In this document: piece by piece, positions 55,707 through 64,000 of the stretch
Layout of the letters: each line of letters starts with the position of its first letter
How positions within the stretch are numbered: the stretch's first letter is position 1
DNA from: Fictibacillus norfolkensis
Lineage (GTDB): Bacteria; Bacillota; Bacilli; Bacillales; Fictibacillaceae
Assembly (NCBI RefSeq): GCF_014836645.1
Contig: NZ_JACSQM010000012.1
Span: 1-64,000, forward strand
DNA: 64,000 nucleotides
Direction of reading: 5' to 3'
Notes under the pieces: generated by a model
Databases searched by the model: none
What the model was told of the DNA's origin: nothing
What the model saw: the letters and a program-made list of their open reading frames with translations, nothing else
Program-made: the position numbers and the translations under genes

Positions 55707-56042
55707 TTCAATCACCTGCTTTTTAGTCCAATAACCGTTCACAAATTTGTAATATTTTCAACAAGTAATACAGACACCCACATCGTACAGATAATATAAG
55801 ATAGTGTCTATATTAGTCGAAGTATACAAAGTACTTGATTTGTTTTATAATGTTAGAGGACATTTTCTTTATATATCACTATCCTATCATATAGGTAAAA
55901 CGTTCTACTTTACATATTGTGAACAGATGAAGACATTTTTTTACCGTTGATTTTAGAGTCAAGCCCATATAGAATGAATGAGGGCTTAAATAACAGCAAA
56001 AGCAAGAATTGGAACATTTTACTCTAAAAGGAGGTGTATCTG
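55707..56042. promoter_or_regulatory. ctaA-ctaB divergent control region
   Basis: No gene is seen. Two ResD-like boxes related to TTTGTGAAT are present: TTTGTGAAC on the minus strand (55737-55745) and ATTGTGAAC on the plus strand (55917-55925). The first lies close to the ctaA start. The link to ResD rests on the known regulation in B. subtilis, and the boxes are short. Confidence 0.4.
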
Positions 56043-56978
56043 TTGAGCAAAACTCCAACTGCATATGAAGTCGCTAATAAAGTAATGGAACCTGGACCTC
56101 TATCTGAAGCGAATCCTACAGGCACCTGGAAAGATTTTTTGACCATCGCGAAGCTCGGGATCGTTATGAGTAACTTGATTACGACATTTGCTGGATTCTT
56201 TCTAGCTTTAAAATATAACAATCTTTTATTTTCTGACAAGATTGGTGATTTAGTTCTTTGTATTTTAGGTGCTGCATTAGTTATTGCAGGGGGCTGCTGC
56301 CTGAATAACTATATTGATAGAGATATAGACCAGCTGATGGAACGTACGATTGAACGGCCGACAGTTACGGGGAGGATCAGCGCGAATCAAGTCCTCTGGG
56401 TAGGTATTATTCTTTCCGCAATCGGAACAGTTATGCTTGCCATGACAACCTTAACTGCAGCAGTAATGGGATTGATTGGACTTTTTGTATATGTTGTCGT
56501 TTACACGATGTGGCTCAAAAGGACTCATTCTATAAATACTGTAGTCGGAGGCATATCTGGGGCTGTGCCACCTTTAATCGGTTGGGCAGCTGTCGATGCA
56601 AACCTTCATTGGGTTGCTTGGATCTTATTCCTAATCATGTTTTTATGGCAACCTCCACACTTTTTGGCGCTTGCGATGAAACGATGTGAAGATTATAGAA
56701 AAGCTGGAATTCCAATGCTTCCTGTTGTATCCGGTTTCGCATTAACGAAACGTCAGATGATCTGGTACGTTGCCGCATTACTTCCTGTGTCTCTTTACCT
56801 GTTCGAATTTGGTATCGTCTACTTGATCTTGGCTGCTGTGTTAGGAACAGGTTGGCTGATTCTAGCTTTATCAGGGCTAAAGACAAAGGATGACATGAAG
56901 TGGGCTCGTATGATGTTCGTATATTCATTGAATTATATGACCATTATGTTTGTTGCTATGATCTTAGTGAACGTATAG
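56043..56978 (+). CDS. ctaB: Protoheme IX farnesyltransferase
   Basis: It adds farnesyl to protoheme to give heme O, the substrate of CtaA. About 311 residues with nine helices of the UbiA prenyltransferase fold; the first Asp-rich motif [15 protein letters not shown] and [10 protein letters not shown] follow the fold's standard, and [14 protein letters not shown] is the second. TTG 56043, six bases after AAGGAGGTG, is preferred to GTG 56034. A weak hairpin follows. It is divergent from ctaA and upstream of the oxidase operon. Confidence 0.94.
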   Translation: MSKTPTAYEVANKVMEPGPLSEANPTGTWKDFLTIAKLGIVMSNLITTFAGFFLALKYNNLLFSDKIGDLVLCILGAALVIAGGCCLNNYIDRDIDQLMERTIERPTVTGRISANQVLWVGIILSAIGTVMLAMTTLTAAVMGLIGLFVYVVVYTMWLKRTHSINTVVGGISGAVPPLIGWAAVDANLHWVAWILFLIMFLWQPPHFLALAMKRCEDYRKAGIPMLPVVSGFALTKRQMIWYVAALLPVSLYLFEFGIVYLILAAVLGTGWLILALSGLKTKDDMKWARMMFVYSLNYMTIMFVAMILVNV

Positions 56979-57148
56979 ATTTTATACTGGAACAGCGCGA
57001 TTGTGCTGTTCCTATAATCGCCTTTACATAAAAGGGCTTTCATAAAAAAGTATAGATGAAGGCTTATCGTTTGTAATCACTCATAAGAGTGAAACTCCTA
57101 GTTTTATAAACAAAGGTTTTAATGCGTAAGATTTATTTTGCTATTTCC

Positions 57149-57166
57149 ATTCAAATTTATTTGAAT
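57149..57166. promoter_or_regulatory. AT-rich inverted repeat upstream of ctaC
   Basis: ATTCAAA and TTTGAAT separated by TTTA, 58 bp before ctaC. It may be an operator or chance in AT-rich DNA. Confidence 0.3.
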
Positions 57167-57223
57167 TGAATAGATAGAACATTCAGTCAAAACAGACTAC
57201 AACGAGAAAGTGGGGTATATGCA

Positions 57224-58246
57224 GTGATGAAAAAATGGCTACAAAAAGGGCGTTTTCTTTCCTTATTTGCCATGTTGGCTCTTCTTTTGATGGGGTGCGG
57301 AGATCCGACTCTATCAGCTTTAATTCCGCAAGGTGAAGTTGCTGACAAACAGTTCCAGCTGATGCTGATCTCTATTAGTATTATGATTCTGGTTCTGGTG
57401 GTAGTTTTCGTTCTTTATGCATTCGTATTATTAAAGTTTAGAAAGAAAAAAGGTGACAATTCTACACCTAAGCAAGTGGAAGGTAACCACATGCTTGAAT
57501 TATTATGGACAGTTATTCCGATTCTTTTGCTTATCATCTTAGCTGTACCAACTGTAATGAGAACGTTTGAATTCTCTGCAGATGCGAAACCAGCTTCAAA
57601 GAACGAGTTAAGTATTAAGGTTACTGGACACCAATATTGGTGGGAATTTGAATATCCGAAAGAAGAATTAATCACTTCTCAGGAATTGGTTCTTCCGGCA
57701 GATACGAAAGTACACGTTGAATTATCATCTGCTGATGTTATTCACTCTTTCTGGATTCCTTCACTAGCTGGTAAGACGGATACAAACCCTGGTGATAAAA
57801 ACAAGAACTACATGTGGTTTGATACGGGAAGTAAGACAGACGTAGTGTACAAAGGGAAATGTGCTGAACTTTGTGGTGCATCCCATGCTTTGATGGACTT
57901 TAAAGTAAGAGTTGTTTCTAAAGAAGACTATAAGAACTGGGTTGCGGGCTATAAAGCGGCTGACGATAAATCTTCTGCTAATGCTGATGGACAACAAGTC
58001 TTTGAAAAGAACTGTTTATCTTGTCACGCTGTTGGACAAAACGGCGGGAACACAGGACCTAGCTTAACTGGTTTTGGGGATAAAGACCGTGTAGCAGGTA
58101 TCTTAGAACATGATAAAGAAAATCTGAAAAAGTGGATCAAGGACCCTCAAGAAGTTAAACCAGGCAACAACATGCCTAAAGTAAATCTTTCTGATGAGGA
58201 AATAGATGCCGTTTCAGATTACTTGTTAGGTCTTAAATTGAAATAG
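57224..58246 (+). CDS. ctaC: Cytochrome caa3 oxidase subunit II with fused cytochrome c
   Basis: A 340-residue lipoprotein-type subunit II. Signal peptide with lipobox LLLMGC near residue 25, two membrane helices, and the CuA domain with CAELCGASHALMDF. The C-terminal cytochrome c domain has the heme motif CLSCH and a late Met (NMPKV) ligand. It takes electrons from the chain and passes them to subunit I. GTG 57224 or ATG 57227 both follow TGGGGT. First gene of ctaCDEF. Confidence 0.95.
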   Translation: MMKKWLQKGRFLSLFAMLALLLMGCGDPTLSALIPQGEVADKQFQLMLISISIMILVLVVVFVLYAFVLLKFRKKKGDNSTPKQVEGNHMLELLWTVIPILLLIILAVPTVMRTFEFSADAKPASKNELSIKVTGHQYWWEFEYPKEELITSQELVLPADTKVHVELSSADVIHSFWIPSLAGKTDTNPGDKNKNYMWFDTGSKTDVVYKGKCAELCGASHALMDFKVRVVSKEDYKNWVAGYKAADDKSSANADGQQVFEKNCLSCHAVGQNGGNTGPSLTGFGDKDRVAGILEHDKENLKKWIKDPQEVKPGNNMPKVNLSDEEIDAVSDYLLGLKLK

Positions 58247-58277
58247 TCTTAAGCATTGCAAAAAAGGAGGTTACACC

Positions 58278-60122
58278 GTGGCAACACACGAAAGTCACAA
58301 AAAGAGAAGTGGGTTAATGGATTGGCTCACTACCGTTGACCATAAAAAGATCGGTATTCTGTATCTTTTGGCTGGTGGCTTCTTCTTCTTAATCGGAGGA
58401 CTTGAAGCAGTTTTAATGCGTATTCAACTTATGGAACCAGACAGCAAGATTTTCACTGGTGAACTTTATAATCAATTGTTAACGATGCATGGAACAACGA
58501 TGATCTTCTTGGCAGCCATGCCGATCATCTTTGGTTTCATGAATGCGATTGTTCCTTTACAGTTAGGCGCTCGTGACGTAGCGTTTCCTTATGTAAACGC
58601 AGTCGGATTCTGGTTATTCTTCTTCGGAGGAGTGCTATTGAACTTAAGTTGGTTCTTAGGTGGAGCTCCTGAAGCTGGATGGACAGCTTATGCACCTTTA
58701 TCAACGGTCGCAGAAGATACGGGTGTTGATTTCTATGTACTCGGTCTTCAGATTGCCGGAGCAGGTACCCTTGCAGGTGGTATTAACTTCCTTGTAACGA
58801 TTATTAACATGCGTGCACCTGGTATGACATTCATGCGTATGCCATTGTTCACATGGGCTTCATTTGTTACTTCAGGACTTATTCTTTTCGCATTCCCTGC
58901 ACTTACAGTAGGATTCTTCTTACTAATGTTCGAACGTGTATTTGATGCTAATTTCTTTAATCCAGATATGGGTGGGAACATATTAATCTGGGAACACATT
59001 TTCTGGATCTTTGGTCACCCGGAAGTATATATCTTAATTCTTCCAGCATTCGGTATTATCTCTGAAGTTATTTCTACATTCTCCAATAAGCGTTTGTTCG
59101 GTTATAGCGCAATGGTTTTTGCGACTGTACTGATCGGATTCTTAGGATTCATGGTTTGGGTTCACCACATGTTTACTGTTGGTTTAGGACCTGTAGCTAA
59201 CTCAATATTCGCTGTAGCAACGATGGCGATCGCGATTCCGACTGGTGTTAAGATCTTTAACTGGATCTTTACGATGTGGGGCGGACAGATTCGTTTCTCG
59301 ACGGCTATGCTTTTCGCAGTAGGATTCGTACCAACTTTCGTAATGGGTGGAGTAACAGGCGTTATGCTTTCTGTACCTGCTGCTGACTACCAGTATCATG
59401 ACAGTTATTTCGTAGTAGCTCACTTCCATTATGTAATCGTTGGTGGTTTGATTTTAGGATTATTCTCAGGGTTATACTATTGGTACCCGAGAATGTTTAA
59501 CCGCGTATTGAATGAAACACTTGGAAAGTGGAACTTCTGGTTGTTCTTTATTGGTTTCCATTTAACGTTCTTCCCTCAGCACTGGTTAGGACTAATGGGG
59601 ATGCCTAGACGTGTTTATACATATATGTCTGGCCAAGAACTTGACGGAGCAAACTTTGTAAGTACGATCGGTGCGATTCTTATGGGTGCAGGAACAGTTG
59701 TACTTTTAATCAACATCATCATCTCTGCATCATCTAAATATGCAACAACAAAAGACCCATGGGATGGACGTACACTAGAATGGTCTATGCCGGTTCCAAC
59801 ACCAGAATACAACTTCGCTCAAACACCACTAGTTCGTGGACTTGATGCATTGTATGTTGAGAAAACAGCTGGCAACGGAGAAATGACACCTGCAGAACCT
59901 GTAGGAGAAATTCATATGCCAAATGGATCGATTCTTCCGTTCATTTTATCTCTAGGCATGTTCATTTCCGGTTTTGGTTTTATCTACTCAAACTGGTACG
60001 TAGCTGGAGCAGGACTAGGGCTTGTATTAATCACCATGTTCCTACGTTCTATTATTGATGATCATGGGTATCATATTCATAAAGAAGAAGTTGAAGCAGA
60101 CATTAAAGGGGGTAGAGCTTAA
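58278..60122 (+). CDS. ctaD: Cytochrome caa3 oxidase subunit I
   Basis: A 614-residue heme-copper oxidase core with twelve or more helices. LTMHGTTMIFL, IWEHIFWIFGHPEVYILILP (Cu-B His-Tyr), VWVHHMF and HYVIVGGLILGLF with the heme-ligand histidines are intact. It binds heme a and the heme a3-CuB centre that reduces oxygen to water and pumps protons. GTG start after AAGGAGG. It ends in the same base that begins ctaE. Confidence 0.97.
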   Translation: MATHESHKKRSGLMDWLTTVDHKKIGILYLLAGGFFFLIGGLEAVLMRIQLMEPDSKIFTGELYNQLLTMHGTTMIFLAAMPIIFGFMNAIVPLQLGARDVAFPYVNAVGFWLFFFGGVLLNLSWFLGGAPEAGWTAYAPLSTVAEDTGVDFYVLGLQIAGAGTLAGGINFLVTIINMRAPGMTFMRMPLFTWASFVTSGLILFAFPALTVGFFLLMFERVFDANFFNPDMGGNILIWEHIFWIFGHPEVYILILPAFGIISEVISTFSNKRLFGYSAMVFATVLIGFLGFMVWVHHMFTVGLGPVANSIFAVATMAIAIPTGVKIFNWIFTMWGGQIRFSTAMLFAVGFVPTFVMGGVTGVMLSVPAADYQYHDSYFVVAHFHYVIVGGLILGLFSGLYYWYPRMFNRVLNETLGKWNFWLFFIGFHLTFFPQHWLGLMGMPRRVYTYMSGQELDGANFVSTIGAILMGAGTVVLLINIIISASSKYATTKDPWDGRTLEWSMPVPTPEYNFAQTPLVRGLDALYVEKTAGNGEMTPAEPVGEIHMPNGSILPFILSLGMFISGFGFIYSNWYVAGAGLGLVLITMFLRSIIDDHGYHIHKEEVEADIKGGRA

Positions 60123-60742
60123 TGAATGCTGGAGAACGTTTAACAGATGCCAATTTCCCTGCACATCCTGAAAAAGCTACCCTTGAAGGTAAGAATAAAT
60201 TTTTAGGATTCTGGTTATTCCTTGGTGGAGAAACGGTATTATTTGCAACACTTTTCGGGACATATCTTGGTCTTAGAAATATGCATTTAGACGGCCCTTC
60301 TGGGGCAGAACTATTTTCACTGCCATTAGTATTCCTAGCTACAATGCTGCTACTAACTAGCTCACTTACGAGTGTGTACGCAGTACTTTCTTTGAAGCAG
60401 AACAAAGTACGTTCATTGCAAGGCTGGTTCCTCGTAACATTATTATTAGGTCTTGGATTCTTAGGTCTAGAGATTTATGAGTTCATACATTATGTTCATG
60501 AAGGACATACGTTTACAAGTTCTGCGTTTGGTTCAGCTTTCTATACGTTAGTAGGTTTCCACGGAGCCCACGTATTGTTTGGAATTCTGTGGATTACAAC
60601 TTTGTTAGCTAGAAACTGGAACAGAGGGATTACATTATCTAATGCTCCGAAGTATTATTTGTTTGCTCTATATTGGCACTTTGTCGATGTTGTATGGGTA
60701 TTCATTTTTACCGTTGTTTATCTAATGGGAAAGGTAGGCTAA
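60122..60742 (+). CDS. ctaE: Cytochrome caa3 oxidase subunit III
   Basis: A 206-residue membrane subunit with five helices: LGFWLFLGGETVLFATLFGTY, then FLATMLLLTSSLTSVYAVL, YTLVGFHGAHVLFGI and YWHFVDVVWVFIFTVVYLMG. These match subunit III of Bacillus aa3/caa3 oxidases, which stabilise subunit I. Its ATG overlaps the last base of the ctaD stop; the site AAGGGGG is inside ctaD. ctaF follows 4 bp later. Confidence 0.96.
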   Translation: MNAGERLTDANFPAHPEKATLEGKNKFLGFWLFLGGETVLFATLFGTYLGLRNMHLDGPSGAELFSLPLVFLATMLLLTSSLTSVYAVLSLKQNKVRSLQGWFLVTLLLGLGFLGLEIYEFIHYVHEGHTFTSSAFGSAFYTLVGFHGAHVLFGILWITTLLARNWNRGITLSNAPKYYLFALYWHFVDVVWVFIFTVVYLMGKVG

Positions 60743-60746
60743 ACTC

Positions 60747-61091
60747 ATGGCTAATCACACACAAAACCCTGAAACTACCGTTCATCGTCACGAAGAGATT
60801 CAGCGTAAGCTTGCCTTGAAAGAGGAGCGTAAGCATCATAACGTTTCTTTTGTCATGATGATTCTTTTAACGATCGTTGCATTTTTTGCGATCTGGAGCG
60901 ATAAGATTAGTGATTCATTTGCTGTTTTGTTTATCCTCACATTGGCAGTTGTTCAAGTATTCTTCCAGCTATATGTTTGGATGCACTTAAGCCACAAAGG
61001 ACATGACTTCCCAATCTGGGGTATGGCAAGTGGTATATTAGTTGCAGCTATTACAGTAGCTTCCTTAATGGGACTTATTTGGACATCGTAA
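60747..61091 (+). CDS. ctaF: Cytochrome caa3 oxidase subunit IV
   Basis: A 114-residue protein with three helices and a charged N terminus (HRHEEIQRKLALKEERKHH). FVMMILLTIVAFFAIWS, LFILTLAVVQVFFQLYVWMHL and GMASGILVAAITVASLMGLI are the helices. It matches CtaF by size and place. The ribosome binding site is weak, consistent with coupling to ctaE. The operon ends in a good terminator. Confidence 0.93.
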   Translation: MANHTQNPETTVHRHEEIQRKLALKEERKHHNVSFVMMILLTIVAFFAIWSDKISDSFAVLFILTLAVVQVFFQLYVWMHLSHKGHDFPIWGMASGILVAAITVASLMGLIWTS

Positions 61092-61097
61092 TCAAGG

Positions 61098-61131
61098 AAG
61101 GGCTGCATCTCGTATGCAGCCCTTTTTATTT
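61098..61131 (+). terminator. Terminator of ctaCDEF
   Basis: GGGCTGCAT / ATGCAGCCC stem, CTCGT loop, T5 tail. Confidence 0.9.
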
Positions 61132-61225
61132 GTTACAATATTACGAATTGTCACTATTATTCCGTACAAGTACCAACTATGATTGATATAGTGTTTATGG
61201 GTACTTTTATAAAGGAGATGACTAC

Positions 61226-62098
61226 ATGCATCATAATCACCATGTTCATCATACTAGTTTGAGTGACTATAACTGGTACGAGCTTTTTCCGCCTTCTATA
61301 TATGTTTTAGCCATCATTCTTGCGTTCGTTTACTTTCGATTCGTTGCGAGAGATAAACAGGGTAAGAAGCTAGCGACGAAATGGCAGCAGACTTCTATGA
61401 TCGCTTCACTTTTGTTAATGATTATTATAAAAGGAACCCCTGTTCAGGTTTTAGGACACAATTATTTATTTAGCGTTCACATGGTACAGATGGCTGTTCT
61501 TTATTTAATGATCGCACCACTAATGATACTTGCGATTCCTGAAGTGAAATGGAAGAATTGGTTGAGTAAGAAAACAATTCTTACACGTATTTTTCATTTC
61601 CTCACGAAGCCGTTGCTTGCGCTGCTAATCTTTAATGCTGTATTTTCTTTGTATCATATACCTTTAGTGTTTGATGCTGCGGTTTCAAACCCTATCATTC
61701 ATTATGGGTATCATGCCTTATTGTTAATTACCGCATATACGATGTGGTGGCCGGTTCTTTGTCCGGTTAAAGAGCTTGATACGCTGTCAGATATCAAGAA
61801 GATCGGATACGTGTTTGCGAATGGTGTTTTAATGACTCCAGCTTGTGCGTTAATCATGTTTGCGGATTTCCAGCTATATGAAACGTACAGAAACGTACCA
61901 CAATTGTTTGAAACGATGACGCCTAAAGAAGATCAGCACGTAGGTGGAGTTACGATGAAAATATTCCAAGAAGTTATCTACGCATTTGTACTAGGATTGA
62001 TCTTTACGAGATGGGTTAAAAAAGAACGTCTGCGTGATAAAGCTGACTTAGAGTTAATAAAAAGACAAAATAACCAATTGAAACCTGAATTAAAGTAA
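61226..62098 (+). CDS. ctaG: Cytochrome c oxidase assembly factor CtaG
   Basis: A 290-residue membrane protein of the CtaG (caa3_CtaG) family with about seven helices: YNWYELFPPSIYVLAIILAF, SVHMVQMAVLYLMIAPLMIL, LTKPLLALLIFNAVFSLYHI and HYGYHALLLITAYTMWWPVL. The N terminus is His-rich (MHHNHHVHHTS). It aids copper loading or assembly of the caa3 oxidase. AAAGGAG precedes the ATG. It is separated from ctaF by a terminator. Confidence 0.92.
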   Translation: MHHNHHVHHTSLSDYNWYELFPPSIYVLAIILAFVYFRFVARDKQGKKLATKWQQTSMIASLLLMIIIKGTPVQVLGHNYLFSVHMVQMAVLYLMIAPLMILAIPEVKWKNWLSKKTILTRIFHFLTKPLLALLIFNAVFSLYHIPLVFDAAVSNPIIHYGYHALLLITAYTMWWPVLCPVKELDTLSDIKKIGYVFANGVLMTPACALIMFADFQLYETYRNVPQLFETMTPKEDQHVGGVTMKIFQEVIYAFVLGLIFTRWVKKERLRDKADLELIKRQNNQLKPELK

Positions 62099-62345
62099 CC
62101 GGCATTTTGCGGGTTATTTTTTTGTCTGAATCTGTATTTATAGCTGTTTGCAAACCGCTTGCTCTCGAGAGAATATCTCATCTCAAGCTTCTCCGAAAAG
62201 CGAAGCATCTAAAAACATGAAACTACCACTTACATGAGCAAAAATAATTCCTAAAAGAGACGAATAAAATCACAACAAAAAAAAGAAATGGCAAGTTGGT
62301 GTCGAAATATTAAATTAAAGCCCGAGTAGAAAGGAAAGAAAAATC

Positions 62346-63068
62346 ATGAGAATCAGTGCCAGACAAGCCGCTAAAAAATTTATTGAGTCTCATTATCCAA
62401 ACTGTGATGTAGCCTATCTGGCTGGCAGTGTTGTTAGGGGAGAAGAAACAGAGAGTTCTGATTTAGATATAATTATCATAGATAGTTCTGTTAGTGAGTC
62501 ATATCGAGAATCACTTACAGAATATGACTGGCCGATTGAGGTTTTTGTTCATAACATGTTTACTTACAAACGTTTTTTTAAACAAAATATCGACAGAGCA
62601 AGACCCTCTCTTCCTCAAATGTGTGCTGAAGGCATTATTCTTCGAGATACTGGACAGGCTTCCCGAATTAAGAATGAAGCTTTACAGCTATTGAAAGCAG
62701 GGCCAACGCCATGGAAAACAATTGAGATCGAGCAAGCACGATATTTCTTAACCGATCTATTAAACGATTTGGAAGGGTCAACGAATATATTAGAAGATTT
62801 ATTTATCGTTTCAAAACTCGCTGATCGAACACATGAATTTGTATTACGTGTTAATGGGCACTGGATCGGAGAAGGAAAATGGATTCTTCGTGCTTTGAAA
62901 GAATATAATGAAACGTTTGCAGAACAATTTGCTTTAATATTTAATGATTATTATTCCAATCGTATTAAATCAAAAGTAATTGAATTTGTTGACGAAGTAA
63001 TCGCTCCATATGGTGGTAGGCTATTTGAAGGGTATTCCTCTCAATCACCAGAAAGAGCTGCTGAATAA
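62346..63068 (+). CDS. Nucleotidyltransferase-domain protein
   Basis: A 240-residue protein. The polymerase-beta-type signature GSVVRGEETESSDLDI (27-42), with Gly-Ser and the metal Asp pair D39/D41, marks an NTase fold; a helical C-terminal half (about 130-240) follows. It may add a nucleotide to a small molecule or protein, as aminoglycoside adenylyltransferases do, or be part of a toxin-antitoxin type system, but no partner gene is adjacent. AAAGGAAAG precedes the ATG. B. subtilis has no gene here that I recall, so it may be a gain. Confidence 0.78.
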   Translation: MRISARQAAKKFIESHYPNCDVAYLAGSVVRGEETESSDLDIIIIDSSVSESYRESLTEYDWPIEVFVHNMFTYKRFFKQNIDRARPSLPQMCAEGIILRDTGQASRIKNEALQLLKAGPTPWKTIEIEQARYFLTDLLNDLEGSTNILEDLFIVSKLADRTHEFVLRVNGHWIGEGKWILRALKEYNETFAEQFALIFNDYYSNRIKSKVIEFVDEVIAPYGGRLFEGYSSQSPERAAE

Positions 63069-63097
63069 GAAAACCCCTCATCGAGGGGTTTTTTTTA
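63069..63097. terminator. Terminator after the nucleotidyltransferase gene
   Basis: AAACCCCTC / GAGGGGTTT stem with T8; A-run on the other side can serve the convergent gene. Confidence 0.9.
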
Positions 63098-63445
63098 AAC
63101 GTGCAATTCAGTATGAAGTGCTTCAATCAATTTGTTGCATTGATTCACAACGTGTTTTGGGAATACTTCATCATATTCCACACCGTGAGGGTAATAATGT
63201 TTCCCTACATAAGGTGTTCCAAGTTCAACTTTAGCGTGTGGAGTTTCAGTTTCTGCTTCAATTACATGACAAGGGAATCGGAAATAATAAACATCACCGT
63301 TCGTCATGTCTTCAAATTTGTAATCATATGTAATACGTTCATAATCCCATTGGCCAGCACGGATCATGCCATGGTTTTCCATCACATGTTCTAAAAGTGA
63401 AAACTCAACAACCTTCCCGTTTAAGCCGCTTTCTTCAAATTTCAT
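63095..63445 (-). CDS. YugN/YlbA-like family protein
   Basis: A 116-residue protein of the YugN-like family: MKFEESGLNGKVVEFSLLEH, GMIRAGQWDYERITYDYKFE and YVGKHYYPHGVEYDEVFP. B. subtilis has YlbA at this place after ctaG, so orthology with ylbA is likely. Function unknown. ATG 63445 is preceded by AGGAGG; the frame is open much further upstream but without a start signal. It converges with the nucleotidyltransferase gene. Confidence 0.85.
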   Translation of the reverse strand: MKFEESGLNGKVVEFSLLEHVMENHGMIRAGQWDYERITYDYKFEDMTNGDVYYFRFPCHVIEAETETPHAKVELGTPYVGKHYYPHGVEYDEVFPKHVVNQCNKLIEALHTELHV

Positions 63446-63603
63446 TGTGAAACCTCCTAGGAATTCAATAAAAAAATAATAATCACTTCTTAATGATATT
63501 ATGAAAGCGCTAAAGATGCAATCATTGTCAAAAGTGCGCATATTTGTTTTTCTTTCGTAAAGCATAAAGAAGAACAGATTTCCATTTTAGAGGAGGTAAG
63601 GAT

Positions 63604-64000
63604 TTGAAAAAGGTAAGTGAGATCATGACGAGGAATGTAGATTTTGTTACACCATTGGACAATGTTTATGAAGTAGCGGTAAAAATGAAGAGGGATGATG
63701 TAGGAGTGATTCCAGTTTGTGAGAATGATCAGATCATAGGAGTCATAACAGACCGAGATATTGTCGTTCGAGGAGTCGCTGAAAAACGCCCAGGCTCTAC
63801 AAAAGTAACAGACGTTATGAGTGAAAATCTGTATACAGGTTCTCTAGATATGACGGCAGATGAAGCTGCAGATCTTATGGCAGACAAACAAATCAGAAGG
63901 CTCCCGATCGTGGAGAACAATAAGCTTGTAGGAATTATTTCTTTAGGAGATCTATCACTGGCTAAAGAGAGTGACTCTGCCGCGGGACATACCCTTACAC
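63604..64000 (+). CDS. ylbB: CBS-domain protein YlbB (cut by window end)
   Basis: The first 132 codons of a small protein with two CBS domains: MKKVSEIMTRNVDFVTPLDN, DDVGVIPVCENDQIIGVITD and RDIVVRG, then TDVMSENLYTGSLDMTADEA and RRLPIVENNKLVGIISLGDL. CBS pairs bind adenine nucleotides. Start is TTG 63604 after AGAGGAGG. The frame is open to the window edge; the family is about 150 residues, so it is nearly complete. It matches ylbB next to ylbA. Confidence 0.9.
   Translation, partial: MKKVSEIMTRNVDFVTPLDNVYEVAVKMKRDDVGVIPVCENDQIIGVITDRDIVVRGVAEKRPGSTKVTDVMSENLYTGSLDMTADEAADLMADKQIRRLPIVENNKLVGIISLGDLSLAKESDSAAGHTLT

Noticed and set aside
62099..62345. Possible structured RNA after ctaG
   Set aside because: Only a weak AACC/GGTT terminator-like stem and scattered short hairpins; nothing that matches a known RNA.
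63500..63514. Cre-like GAAAGCGCT between the ylbA-like gene and ylbB
   Set aside because: Two mismatches at fixed positions.

Overview
The window is a chromosomal segment of an aerobic, endospore-forming low-GC Gram-positive bacterium of the Bacillaceae. The case rests on several things: spore-coat genes, a lipoprotein-type caa3 oxidase operon, RNase J1 with the RNA polymerase epsilon subunit, strong AGGAGG ribosome binding sites, many TTG/GTG starts, and long gene-order agreement with the Bacillus subtilis ykuM-ylbB region. The genus cannot be fixed by reading alone; a Fictibacillus-like organism is possible.

Layout. 1-75 is the right end of an IS3-type insertion sequence. 96-7843 is a spore-surface island: a two-domain glycosyltransferase, a sulfate-activation pair (sat, cysC), and coat-like proteins, several with sigma-K-like promoters. 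7880-16100 carries a metallo-hydrolase, a DUF421 protein, the yjcHGF cluster, a PgpA-like protein, a tRNA-Val, an AtoE-type transporter, a CotD-like coat protein, an SDR and a cation exporter. 16092-23925 holds a VOC/TSUP pair, ccpC, the acetyl branch of diaminopimelate synthesis (dapH-dapL), ykuS, a CNNM/CBS transporter, chaB, a 2-Cys peroxiredoxin and ktrC. 23971-29313 has rnjA-rpoY, a DMT transporter, cstA with a perfect cre site, and defB. 29869-34778 is the pyruvate dehydrogenase operon.

34972-43000 contains a BCCT transporter, small conserved proteins, the SR1-type dual-function RNA with its SR1P peptide and CcpN/cre-like operators, speA, a nitronate monooxygenase-like gene, yktB, suhB and ylaF. 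43095-49648 is the typA-ylaH-ylaI-ylaJ-phoH-ylaL-ylaN block. From 49927 come ftsW, pycA, the divergent ctaA/ctaB pair, ctaCDEFG, a nucleotidyltransferase, a YugN/YlbA-like gene and a CBS-domain gene cut by the window edge.

How they work together. The core genes form a carbon and respiration neighbourhood: PDH feeds acetyl-CoA, pyruvate carboxylase replenishes oxaloacetate, CcpC is expected to sense citrate, SR1 and the cre-type sites respond to sugar status, and CtaA-CtaG build heme A and the terminal oxidase. Between them lie accessory patches: the coat/sulfate-activation island, one Bacillaceae-type intergenic repeat family in two copies (1597-1723, 54602-54729), and two degenerate arrays with a 21-bp period (20179-20319, 46383-46500). 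The arrays are the least explained structures here. No CRISPR array, prophage or obvious new defence system was seen.
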